The notes beneath the pieces were generated by a model. That model did no database searches. It was given only the letters and a program-made list of their open reading frames with translations, and was not told where the DNA came from. A stretch of 16,001 nt of DNA from Pseudomonadota bacterium (GTDB lineage Bacteria; Pseudomonadota; Gammaproteobacteria; Arenicellales; UBA868): the NCBI GenBank assembly GCA_018661145.1, contig JABJIU010000211.1, positions 1-16,001 of the forward strand, in the 5' to 3' direction. Below are positions 7,075 through 13,496 of the stretch, one piece after another (position 1 is the first letter of the stretch; each line of letters starts with the position of its first letter). A program made the translations under genes and the position numbers.

Positions 7075-7377
7075 TCAGCTACCGTAGTCGCGGATAACCT
7101 CTGTGACACGGATACGGTAATTGCGGAAGATGCCCCGATCTTTGGCCTCGTTTTGTGCTGCCTCGTGTTCAAGGTGTTCGTGCCATCGTTTGACGGCGTC
7201 AAGATCCTGCCAGGTAGAGACCGAAATAAACCGGTTACCGTCGGAGATACTTTGAAACCGCTCAACACTGATGAAGCCCTCGATTTGTTCCACGTTCTCG
7301 CGCAGTATCCCGGCGAGTTCAAAGTAGCGATCCTCAAACGCGGGGTCAGGTTCGAATTCAAACAGTACAACAATCAT
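7075..7377 (-). CDS. Antibiotic biosynthesis monooxygenase (ABM) domain protein
   Basis: Small ferredoxin-like-fold protein of 100 residues, expected to form a dimer. The sequence has the normal ABM layout: strand MIVVLFEFEP, helix, IEGFISVERFQS (33-44) and RFISVSTWQDLDAVKRWHEH (49-68), the familiar phenylalanine/tryptophan-lined pocket and the W-x-H helix. Members include quinol monooxygenases and heme-degrading enzymes, but most are small stress-linked proteins of unknown reaction. It stands alone on the minus strand, tail-to-tail with the dioxygenase gene with only 2 bp between stop codons. The start at 7377 is the first ATG that gives the full first strand. Confidence 0.87.
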   Translation of the reverse strand: MIVVLFEFEPDPAFEDRYFELAGILRENVEQIEGFISVERFQSISDGNRFISVSTWQDLDAVKRWHEHLEHEAAQNEAKDRGIFRNYRIRVTEVIRDYGS

Positions 7378-7465
7378 GATCGGAGTCTTGTGATGCGCGT
7401 GCCCTGCGTTTTCCGCTACAGTGCGATCTCGGGTGGTAAGAGTTTAACGCCAACAGGATGGGAGA

Positions 7466-7699
7466 ATGCAGCGACGCCGGCGCCGTACCAACTTCCTGCG
7501 ACCCATGTATCGTCTGGGCTGGTTGCTGATCTGGAGCCTGTGGGGCATAAGCCTGTTGTTCGGGATCCCGGCGGTGATGCCCCATGACGATGTTGTCGGT
7601 TGGGGTTTCATGACACTCGCGGTTACTGCTGTTGCCTATCTCGCGCACCGGCTCTGGGACTGGTGGGTGATGGGCCGGCCTTTGCCAAGCCGCCGGTAA
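7466..7699 (+). CDS. Small two-helix membrane protein
   Basis: Unrecognised 77-residue protein. The N-terminus is strongly basic (RRRRR at residues 3-7), followed by hydrophobic helices at about 16-37 and 44-63 and a short basic tail (WWVMGRPLPSRR). By the positive-inside rule both ends would face the cytoplasm. A purine-rich stretch AGGATGGGAGA precedes the ATG. It lies 40 bp upstream of the RidA-family gene on the same strand and may be co-transcribed with it. No function can be assigned. Confidence 0.65.
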   Translation: MQRRRRRTNFLRPMYRLGWLLIWSLWGISLLFGIPAVMPHDDVVGWGFMTLAVTAVAYLAHRLWDWWVMGRPLPSRR

Positions 7700-7739
7700 C
7701 TTTCACTCAGGTGTGTTTTCAAAATGAGGGAGACAAAGG

Positions 7740-8138
7740 ATGAATCAGGACCCGGTTTTTCATAACGTTGACGAAGCGCCGACACACGTCGCGCCGTTCA
7801 GTCATGCGGTGGAGGTGGACGGCTGGATTCAGTTGACCGGACAGATGCCAACCGACCCCGATGATGACAGCGCACCGTTGCCACCAGGCGTTGAAGCGCA
7901 AACCCGCCGTGTGATGGATAACCTCATCATTGTGCTGAATGGCCTCGAGCTCGATCTTTCCCACGTGCTTTCGTGCCGTGTTTATCTAACCGAGTTTGCG
8001 CGCGATTATGAAGTCATGAATCAGACTTACCGCTCTTACTTCCTCCCTGGCCGCCTGCCCGCACGTACCTGTATTGGTGTTACCGGCCTTGCCCGCGAAG
8101 CATTGGTCGAGATCGATATGGTGGCAAAGCGGGCTTAA
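7740..8138 (+). CDS. RidA/YjgF/YER057c/UK114 family protein
   Basis: Small trimeric cytoplasmic protein that in the archetype hydrolyses reactive enamine/imine intermediates to ketoacids and ammonia. The 132 residues are the usual length. The active-site arginine R109 in RLPARTCIGV and glutamate E124 in LVEIDMVAKRA are both present, with the 15-residue spacing of E. coli RidA (R105/E120). The YLTEFARDYEVMNQTYRSYF segment (82-101) is also characteristic. Together these residues favour an active deaminase over an inactive paralogue. It sits 30 bp upstream of the secreted protease gene on the same strand. Many RidA-fold proteins belong to subfamilies with other substrates, so no gene symbol is given. 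Confidence 0.9.
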   Translation: MNQDPVFHNVDEAPTHVAPFSHAVEVDGWIQLTGQMPTDPDDDSAPLPPGVEAQTRRVMDNLIIVLNGLELDLSHVLSCRVYLTEFARDYEVMNQTYRSYFLPGRLPARTCIGVTGLAREALVEIDMVAKRA

Positions 8139-8168
8139 TCGTTTTGGAAAAGGTTACTGGGTGATCCC

Positions 8169-10046
8169 GTGTGGCATAAAAAGACGACGTGCGCCGTTCT
8201 CGCCAGCCTTGGTGTTGTTTTTTTCATCTCTATATTGCCCGCACTCGATGCCTCGGCATCAACACATGCTGCAGCCGTAAAACATCAGCGCGCACTCACT
8301 TTGATGCGCCTATTGTGTGAGGACTCTGACGACTCCGTTTACCTTAGCGAATTCCCGGGAGTCGTCCTTGAGTCAAGACAGGACCTCGCCCGGGGTGAGC
8401 AAGTCTTCGGCTGGCGGCAGAATCTGGTATTTGCGGACCAACATCGAGCGGTACTGGAGCGGATCGCGCCGCAGGGGCACCTGCGGCGGGTCAGTGTCGA
8501 GCTTCGTGATACGGAGTCTTTGCCCCAATTACTGGTGCTGGCTGATCAGGATTGCGCGCTCAGGGAGGCCCGCTCAATCCGCTATCAGGACGGCCATGCG
8601 GTGTCGCTCCAGGTTTTAGACAGACAACTTCAACCCAAGGGCTCCGCCACTCCGATGAACCCACCCATCCCAAAGGGCGAGGACAATGGCTTGGTGGGGG
8701 TGGCCTTGGTTGATTCGGGCGTAAATTACCTGCTGCCAGCCATTGCCCAGTATCTTGCCCGGGATGCTCAAGGCGCACCACTGGGTTTTGATTTCTGGGA
8801 TATGGATGCGCGTGCGTTTGATTCTCATCCTGTGCGCTCTGTCTTTTTCCCGCAGCGTCACGGTACCCGCACGGCAAGCATCATCATCCGGGAGGCGCCG
8901 CAAATCCGGCTGGTGCCGTATCGATACCCAAGGCCTGACATGCAGAGGATGAAAGATCTCATTGGCCACGCGGCGGCTGCAGGCGTTCGGGTGGTGAATA
9001 TGTCTCTGGGGAGCAACCAGGAGTCACAGTGGACCGCTTTTGAGTATGCCGCCCTTATGCACCCGGACATCCTGTTCGTGGTGTCCGCTGGCAACAACGG
9101 TAGAAACATTGATCTTGATCCGGTGTATCCGGCATCGCTGCCGCTGGATAACATGCTGGTGGTGAGTTCGGTGGCGCCTGATGGATATCCGGCCGATGGT
9201 GCCAACTGGGGCAGGGACAGTGTCGATCTTCTGGTGCCCGGAGAACGGATCGCGGCGCTGGATTTTTCCGGTAAGGCGGTCGACGTCTCTGGTTCGAGTT
9301 ATGCCGCCGCCCGGGTCAGCGCGTTGGCCTCACGTATCCTGATAAGCGCACCGGAACTGACCACCATCGAATTGCGAGAGAGGATTCTGTCCCTGGTGCA
9401 GCCCGCACCGGGCAACTTTGTCAGACATGGCCTGATCGCCGAGCCCAGTGATCTGGTACGGGAAGGTGATCTACAGAGCCTGGTGGTGCGTTCCCTACCA
9501 CCCTGGCAGGATCAAGATTCGGACGGCAGCGAATGGTTTACGCCAACCTTTGTAGTCATGCGCGATAGTGGCTGGGAGACGCAACGGGTTCAGGATATCG
9601 TGAAAAAAGCCGCGGCCCTGATCGCACCCTGTGGTATCAGATTAAAACCTGCTGTCGTCCTTGAAGTTGAAGCCAACACGAGTCTCAGAGATTTTTCACG
9701 CAGCAACGCAAAGTTGCTCTCAGGCAAAGTGGCCCCGGGCGTTCCCAGGGTGTTTTTTGTCCGCGATACCCTGGACCGGCCCGCGTACGATGCCGTGACT
9801 TTCGGCACCGCTAATAGCCGACGCAACCCCGAACTGCGGTTTACCGTGTGGATGACTGCAGTCACCCGGGACCCTCACATCGCACTGGCGCATGAACTGG
9901 TGCATGTGCTTCTGGATGATGGCGCTCATTCCACATTGCCGCACAACCTGATGCGAGCCGATACATCGCCTGATAACCTCAAACTGACAGCAGAGCAGTG
10001 TGCCCGGATGCGCGATACCGCCCGGAACAACGGACTCCTGCACTGA
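8169..10046 (+). CDS. Secreted S8 (subtilisin-like) serine peptidase fused to an HExxH metallopeptidase-like domain
   Basis: Exported protein of 625 residues with a GTG start. A signal peptide spans about residues 1-31 (HKK, hydrophobic core, DASAS). Residues 35-165 are an unrecognised region, perhaps an inhibitory prodomain. The subtilisin-like domain spans about 170-430 and its triad is complete: D182 in GVALVDSGVNY, H231 in QRHGTRTASI, S377 in VSGSSYAAARV, with oxyanion asparagine N309 in VVSAGNNG. A C-terminal domain (about 455-625) carries AHELVHVLLDDGAHS, with H575, E576 and H579 as a zinc-type HExxH and H587 as a possible further ligand, then NLMRAD (593-598), which may act like a Met-turn. 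It ends with an LTAEQCARMR segment. Two complete-looking protease centres in one chain is unusual. It starts 30 bp after the RidA-family gene; its partner substrate is unknown. The serine peptidase call is firm; the metallopeptidase activity is inferred. Confidence 0.88.
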   Translation: MWHKKTTCAVLASLGVVFFISILPALDASASTHAAAVKHQRALTLMRLLCEDSDDSVYLSEFPGVVLESRQDLARGEQVFGWRQNLVFADQHRAVLERIAPQGHLRRVSVELRDTESLPQLLVLADQDCALREARSIRYQDGHAVSLQVLDRQLQPKGSATPMNPPIPKGEDNGLVGVALVDSGVNYLLPAIAQYLARDAQGAPLGFDFWDMDARAFDSHPVRSVFFPQRHGTRTASIIIREAPQIRLVPYRYPRPDMQRMKDLIGHAAAAGVRVVNMSLGSNQESQWTAFEYAALMHPDILFVVSAGNNGRNIDLDPVYPASLPLDNMLVVSSVAPDGYPADGANWGRDSVDLLVPGERIAALDFSGKAVDVSGSSYAAARVSALASRILISAPELTTIELRERILSLVQPAPGNFVRHGLIAEPSDLVREGDLQSLVVRSLPPWQDQDSDGSEWFTPTFVVMRDSGWETQRVQDIVKKAAALIAPCGIRLKPAVVLEVEANTSLRDFSRSNAKLLSGKVAPGVPRVFFVRDTLDRPAYDAVTFGTANSRRNPELRFTVWMTAVTRDPHIALAHELVHVLLDDGAHSTLPHNLMRADTSPDNLKLTAEQCARMRDTARNNGLLH

Positions 10047-10107
10047 TACGCCACAACCGATTCCAAAGCGCGCGGGAAGGATTCCCCTTGACCACTTGAT
10101 GACAGGG

Positions 10108-10608
10108 TCAGGCGCTTCGGCGGGCAGCGGTCACCATCAGCGCACTGAGCGCGAGATACCAGAAAAGCGTCCACCATGGCATCGAGAGGCCTAGGAAAGT
10201 CCAGGAGATATCAGCACACTCTCCTGATCCGGTGAAGGCTTTGTGCAGGGCGTCAGCCAGCGGCATGTTCGACAGCATGAACTCAAGCCCGGGCCCGCAT
10301 TCCGGCACTTGGTCTGCCGGCAGGCTCTGAAGATAAATATGCCGGCCTGCGACCCCGGTGCCCAGTATTCCTGCCAGCACTGCGAGCGAGGCGTAGGCCT
10401 TGCGGCCGATCCTCTTAGGGTTGTGAATAGCGCCGACGAGCGCGATGCCTCCCAGCAATATGAATGCGATCCGTTGAAAGATGCACAGCGGGCAGGGGTC
10501 GAGGAATTCCCGGTACTGTAGCCAGTAGGCGTACCCAAGGAGGCCGGCGCAGCCAAGAAAAACGACCAGCCCGGCGGTGCGGAACATCGAAGGGGACTGT
10601 AAGAGCAT
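10108..10608 (-). CDS. dsbB: Disulfide bond formation protein B
   Basis: Inner-membrane quinone reductase that reoxidises the periplasmic thiol oxidase DsbA. The 166 residues and four hydrophobic helices (about 11-30, 45-62, 70-88, 145-162) match the family. The first redox pair C39/C42 lies in DPCPLCIFQR, with the conserved quinone-associated arginine R46, and the second pair C104 and C131 lies in the periplasmic loop (VPECGPG and SGECADISW). The motif LSMPWWTLFWY (141-151) is typical. No clear ribosome binding site is seen before the ATG at 10608; an alternative ATG at 10587 (MFRTAG) is possible. It faces the protease gene with 61 bp between stops. Nearby secreted cysteine-containing proteins would be natural clients of the pathway. 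Confidence 0.94.
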   Translation of the reverse strand: MLLQSPSMFRTAGLVVFLGCAGLLGYAYWLQYREFLDPCPLCIFQRIAFILLGGIALVGAIHNPKRIGRKAYASLAVLAGILGTGVAGRHIYLQSLPADQVPECGPGLEFMLSNMPLADALHKAFTGSGECADISWTFLGLSMPWWTLFWYLALSALMVTAARRSA

Positions 10609-10863
10609 GAGAATATTTTACCGCGTCCTTGTGCAGCCACCGTAAGCGGTTGTTGACGGGCAGTCACGAGGCCGGGCAAGCGGGTAGTGCCCACCTCGTC
10701 ACCCGAGCTATTGCAAAATTATTGTTCGCAGTTCATCGATGTCGGACTGATCGGAGCAAAGAATCGCGCTGTTAATGGCAATGATGTCTGTGACTCAAGC
10801 CTGAACTTAAAGAAGCCGATGCTTTGTAGTTGAGAGATTCAACTACGTGATAACACGCAGCGA
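10609..10863. other. Intergenic region without a gene
   Basis: No supported reading frame on either strand. This region holds the dsbB upstream sequence on the minus strand (a TAAAAT stretch lies just before the ATG) and the 3' side of the small lipoprotein unit. The one clear structure is the perfect hairpin at 10826-10846. Confidence 0.5.
10826..10846 (-). terminator. Perfect hairpin downstream of the lipoprotein pair
   Basis: GTAGTTGA (10826-10833), GAGAT, TCAACTAC (10839-10846): an 8-bp perfect stem with a 5-base loop. It lies 17 bases past the stop of the second lipoprotein gene on the minus strand, a normal position for a terminator. No U-tract follows on either strand and the stem is not GC-rich, so it may instead be a 3' stabiliser or an operator. 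Confidence 0.4.
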
Positions 10864-11022
10864 CTACTTGGGGTCAGCGCAGACCCAACCTGGCGGGCGT
10901 TTCATCCCGTGACAGTACACATAGTCTCCGCTGGGTTGTTGCGCCAGGGTGGTACAGCCCGATAGAGCGGTAGCTACAAGAATAATGAGTACAGCGTTTG
11001 TAATCCGGCGGGTGATTTTCAT
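10864..11022 (-). CDS. Tiny lipoprotein B (52 aa, Cys / Gly-Trp-Cys motif)
   Basis: Short frame with clear lipoprotein structure. It has a basic start (MKITRR), a hydrophobic core (AVLIILVATA) and the lipobox LSGC with the lipid-modified cysteine C23, so the mature lipoprotein has only about 30 residues. The mature part contains VYCHG (C37) and RPPGWVCADPK (C48), which could form one disulfide. The ATG is one base after the TGA of the upstream lipoprotein gene, indicating translational coupling. Both proteins share V-x-C-x-G-x(5-7)-G-W-x-C, so they look like a diverged tandem duplication. Threonines at +2 and +3 after the cysteine do not resemble the aspartate inner-membrane retention signal, so outer-membrane location is likely. 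I do not recognise the family. Confidence 0.72.
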   Translation of the reverse strand: MKITRRITNAVLIILVATALSGCTTLAQQPSGDYVYCHGMKRPPGWVCADPK

Positions 11023-11023
11023 T

Positions 11024-11203
11024 TCAGCGTCTTCCAGAGCATGCCCATCCTGCGGACTTGGAAACGGGGTTGCCGGAGCAGTGTACCGAACCGCTTGCTA
11101 CCGGTGTGGTGGCGGCCTTGCATCCGAAGAGAAACAACAGCACTACACAGCTAGAGAGTATCCGGATGGCAAGGCTTCGCTTTTGTGATTTAAATTTTTT
11201 CAC
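11024..11203 (-). CDS. Tiny lipoprotein A (59 aa, Cys / Gly-Trp-Cys motif)
   Basis: First gene of a two-gene minus-strand unit. The GTG start is supported by AAGGA seven bases before it. The N-terminus is strongly basic (KKFKSQKRS), followed by a hydrophobic stretch (VVLLFLFG) and the lipobox LFGC with C28. The mature peptide has about 32 residues: KAATTPVASG followed by VHCSG (C42) and AGWACSGRR (C55). The last part aligns with the downstream paralogue: valine, cysteine, glycine, then Gly-Trp-x-Cys. Residue +2 is lysine, so there is no aspartate retention signal. With only two cysteines outside the lipobox, a single disulfide is likely. Function unknown; the unit lies between dsbB and a six-cysteine secreted protein. 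Confidence 0.68.
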   Translation of the reverse strand: MKKFKSQKRSLAIRILSSCVVLLFLFGCKAATTPVASGSVHCSGNPVSKSAGWACSGRR

Positions 11204-11369
11204 TGTATTCCTTATGACCGTTTTACCATGGTCTTGGGGTGGGCCTGAGGCTTTGACAAACTGACCATCGGTAGCACATTCTCTCGGTCTCGGGCGATCT
11301 CAGCAAGCATTTCGGCCCCTAAATCAGTTCCTCCATAATGGAGGGACGCCACGATATAGTCTATTTATT
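11204..11369. promoter_or_regulatory. Divergent promoter region of lipoprotein unit and six-Cys protein
   Basis: These 166 bases separate two diverging starts. A TATAGT hexamer at 11355-11360 could serve as the -10 element of the plus-strand gene. Its start site would then fall about 11367, almost on the ATG at 11370, giving a leaderless message; this would explain why no ribosome binding site is seen there. A perfect palindrome lies at 11330-11344, overlapping the expected -35 region. These are predictions by eye. Confidence 0.35.
11330..11344. promoter_or_regulatory. Palindrome CCTCCAT-A-ATGGAGG, possible operator
   Basis: Perfect 7-bp arms around one central base. It sits 25 bases before the ATG of the six-cysteine protein, overlapping the likely -35 region, so a bound dimer would block transcription. 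It has no T-tract and is too tight at the centre to fold as an RNA hairpin, so a protein-binding site is more likely than a terminator. Confidence 0.4.
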
Positions 11370-11693
11370 ATGTGGAGAGTCCCAAAAGCGTGTCTGATGA
11401 GCCTCGGGCTGATGTTTTACGCCGGGCTGGCGTGGAGTTTGCCTGAATGCAAGGTGTCCCAGGGCCTTAATGCTGATGACGAGGCGAACTACTGCATGAT
11501 CCATACCTTCCGTACCGCCTGCCTTCTGGGTCTGGGATACGACCTCGATAAAGAAAACTGGACCGTCATGCGCTCACACTACGAGGGCTGCACGATCAGG
11601 GGCTGTGAGCAGTTGCTGGAAGAGACTGGCGCTCTTTCAGAAGCAATGTTTGAAAAAGCGTGTAATTTTGTTCAGTTCGATCGCGACCGATGA
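11370..11693 (+). CDS. Small secreted six-cysteine protein
   Basis: Unrecognised 107-residue protein. The signal peptide spans about residues 1-23: basic start with R3 and K6, hydrophobic SLGLMFYAGLAW, and cleavage near AWS. The mature part has an even number of cysteines, C27, C42, C51, C74, C79 and C98, enough for three disulfides, and looks helical and acidic. No membrane segment follows the signal. There is no ribosome binding site before the ATG at 11370; a second ATG at 11397 would remove the basic residues, so the first is preferred. The stop is 13 bp from the stop of the opposing dehydrogenase gene. Its cysteine content suits oxidation by the DsbA/DsbB system; function unknown. Confidence 0.7.
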   Translation: MWRVPKACLMSLGLMFYAGLAWSLPECKVSQGLNADDEANYCMIHTFRTACLLGLGYDLDKENWTVMRSHYEGCTIRGCEQLLEETGALSEAMFEKACNFVQFDRDR

Positions 11694-11706
11694 ACGGAAG
11701 AATTCT

Positions 11707-12465
11707 TCAACTGCGAAGATAAGAAGCACCATTGACGTCGATGATGGCGCCGGTTGAGAACTCCGCTCCGGCCGAAGCCAGAAACAGAACCGCATGCGCG
11801 ACTTCTTCGGGTTTTGCGACCCGCCCCAGCGGGCTCTGGCGCCGGACGGCATCTCCGCCGGGTCCCTCGAGGACTGTGCTCGCCATATCCGTTTCGACGA
11901 ATCCCGGGGCCACGGCACCGACAAAGATGCCAAGAGGCGCCAGTTGCTGGGCGAGGGATTGGGTGAGCGCGTTAAGGCCGGCTTTGCTGGCGCCATAGGC
12001 AGGGCAGCGAGGTTCCCCCCGAAAAGCGCCGCGCGAACTGACATTCACGATCCGCCCACCCCCGGACTGACGCATATGCTGCACCGCGTGCCAGCAGAGG
12101 TTGGCGGGCCCCGTGAGATTGACGGTGAGTGTGCGCTGCCAATGATGTTGCCAATCCTCGTACGACACCTCGTTTACGGGGTGCGCCTCAAAGATACCGG
12201 CGTTGTTGACGAGAATGTCGAGACCGCCAAGGTCGGTCACCGTTTCGGCAACGAGTTGTGACACCGCATCGGGATCGGCAACATCCCCGGCACATAGCGT
12301 ATGGCCGGTTCCAGGCAGTTCAGCCAGGGTTGTTTCCGCAGCGCTTTGGTTGGTCTGGTAGTGCACTGCTACCCTGGCACCGGCGGCCGCGAACTGAAGG
12401 GCGATCGCGCGGCCGATCCCGCGTGAGGCTCCCGTGACCAGGACTCTTTTTTCATCAAAGCGCAT
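11707..12465 (-). CDS. Short-chain dehydrogenase/reductase (SDR, FabG-like)
   Basis: Cytoplasmic NAD(P)H-dependent oxidoreductase of 252 residues, the classical SDR length. The Rossmann nucleotide loop TGASRGIG spans residues 11-18, the structural NNAG is at 87-90, and the catalytic tetrad is N116, S144 (NVSSRG), Y157 and K161 (YGASK). R15 in the TGASRGIG loop and the absence of an acidic residue at the end of strand 2 (AVHYQTNQ) suggest NADP(H). The AVAPGFVETDM stretch and the terminal IIDVNGASYLRS are FabG-like. It lies 22 bp downstream of the EamA permease gene and is probably co-transcribed with it. A lone FabG-like gene away from fatty-acid genes is more likely a general ketone/alcohol reductase than the housekeeping FabG. 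Confidence 0.92.
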   Translation of the reverse strand: MRFDEKRVLVTGASRGIGRAIALQFAAAGARVAVHYQTNQSAAETTLAELPGTGHTLCAGDVADPDAVSQLVAETVTDLGGLDILVNNAGIFEAHPVNEVSYEDWQHHWQRTLTVNLTGPANLCWHAVQHMRQSGGGRIVNVSSRGAFRGEPRCPAYGASKAGLNALTQSLAQQLAPLGIFVGAVAPGFVETDMASTVLEGPGGDAVRRQSPLGRVAKPEEVAHAVLFLASAGAEFSTGAIIDVNGASYLRS

Positions 12466-12487
12466 GGGCTAAGAGTAGCTCAGATGA

Positions 12488-13363
12488 TTATTCAGGAGAA
12501 GTGTGCCGGCCCGCTTTTCGTGCGGTAAGCCATCCGGCCGCAATGATTGCGATGATGCCGAGGGTAGCGAGACCATCAAGCGTATCCCCCCAGAACAGGT
12601 AACCCAGAATCACCGCGAAAGGTATGGCGGTGAAGAAAAAAGGCGCGATAAAGGTGATCTCACCGAGGCGCACGGCCATAATCATCAGCGGAAAGGCCGC
12701 ACTCACCAGCATTGCAGACACCAGGATCCCCCCGGTCATTTTCCAGCCGAAAGACTGCCACTCAAAAATGCTGACGATTCCGGCGCCGGCCGCGACCACC
12801 AGCACAGTAATGAAGGCAATCTGCAGCGGGTGGGCCGAGGGCTCAATAAAGCGGGTCGAGATTTCTCGCAGGGCGCTCGCGGCTGCAGTCGCGAGCGGCA
12901 GGATGAGCAGCACGCTCCACTCTGTCCCCCAGGGTCTCGTGATGCACAGCACTCCGGCAAACCCGATCAGTACCGACATCCATCGCCATAGCGAGTTGGC
13001 TTCACGCAGGAGGATGATACCGAGCAGGGTGACCATGATGGGCGAAGTCCAAGCGAGCGCTGCGGCGGTTGGCAGCGCAATGAACTGCAACCCGAAGAGC
13101 CATAATCCCGTCGACATCAATTCGCAGCCGCCCCGCACCAGCAACCAGGGCTGCTTGAAACTCGGAACCGGGATGCGCTGGTTATTGAGGATAAGTGCGG
13201 TGCCGAGAATCGCCAGAATCACCAAGGCCCGGACAAAAATGAATTGCGATGGAGCGATCTCTTCGAGCAATCCCTTGACCAGTGCATCGCTGGCGGTAAC
13301 GGCGGCCATGGCAAGCACCACTGCGCCAGCAGCTCGGGTATTGTCTTGAGTGGGTCCGATCAT
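12488..13363 (-). CDS. DMT-superfamily permease (EamA domains)
   Basis: Inner-membrane transporter of 291 residues with about ten hydrophobic helices arranged as two EamA repeats, roughly 11-145 and 150-280. Typical features are ASDALVKGL in helix 1, the FVRALVIL segment, ALAWTSPIMVTLLGIILLREAN (positions 102-123) closing the first repeat, and a matching PFFFTAIPFAVILGYLFWGD (241-260) in the second. Members export amino acids, metabolites or other small molecules; the substrate cannot be predicted. The ATG at 13363 lacks a clear ribosome binding site but starts at the usual distance before helix 1. It is the first gene of a two-gene unit with the SDR, divergent from the DUF3144-like gene. Confidence 0.9.
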   Translation of the reverse strand: MIGPTQDNTRAAGAVVLAMAAVTASDALVKGLLEEIAPSQFIFVRALVILAILGTALILNNQRIPVPSFKQPWLLVRGGCELMSTGLWLFGLQFIALPTAAALAWTSPIMVTLLGIILLREANSLWRWMSVLIGFAGVLCITRPWGTEWSVLLILPLATAAASALREISTRFIEPSAHPLQIAFITVLVVAAGAGIVSIFEWQSFGWKMTGGILVSAMLVSAAFPLMIMAVRLGEITFIAPFFFTAIPFAVILGYLFWGDTLDGLATLGIIAIIAAGWLTARKAGRHTSPE

Positions 13364-13435
13364 GATGGCGGTTTACTCTAAGGGCCAAACGGGTCTTGCG
13401 GTTATGTGCCTGAGACGCGGGCGATCATGATGGCG
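13357..13435. repeat. Direct repeat CGATCATGATGGCG (two copies) in a divergent promoter region
   Basis: The 14-base sequence CGATCATGATGGCG occurs exactly at 13357-13370 and at 13422-13435, 65 bp apart. Each copy contains the perfect 8-bp palindrome ATCATGAT. The first copy covers the start codon of the permease gene; the second is 62 bases before the start of the DUF3144-like gene. The spacing and palindromic core would suit a DNA-binding protein acting on both genes; chance or a small duplication is the alternative. Confidence 0.45.
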
Positions 13436-13496
13436 CCCTCGTCCCGGGCCTCGTAGAATGGCCCACAGTCATTGCGAAAAATACAGGGGAAACGAC

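Noticed and set aside
7069..7587. Plus-strand open frame (172 codons) spanning the ABM gene and the start of the small membrane protein
   Set aside because: The minus-strand ABM protein is a complete family match, and the small membrane protein in another frame has a basic start and two helices; the long frame shows neither.
10949..11264. Plus-strand open frames of 68-79 codons across the lipoprotein pair
   Set aside because: The minus strand gives two lipobox-containing, motif-sharing proteins with a good ribosome binding site; the plus-strand products lack features.
11794..12261. Plus-strand open frame (155 codons) opposite the SDR gene
   Set aside because: The minus strand carries an intact SDR with all catalytic residues; this frame is its shadow.
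12624..13349. Long plus-strand open frame (241 codons) opposite the EamA permease
   Set aside because: The minus strand encodes a coherent ten-helix permease here; the plus-strand product is Ser/Thr/Ala/Arg-rich with no recognisable domain.
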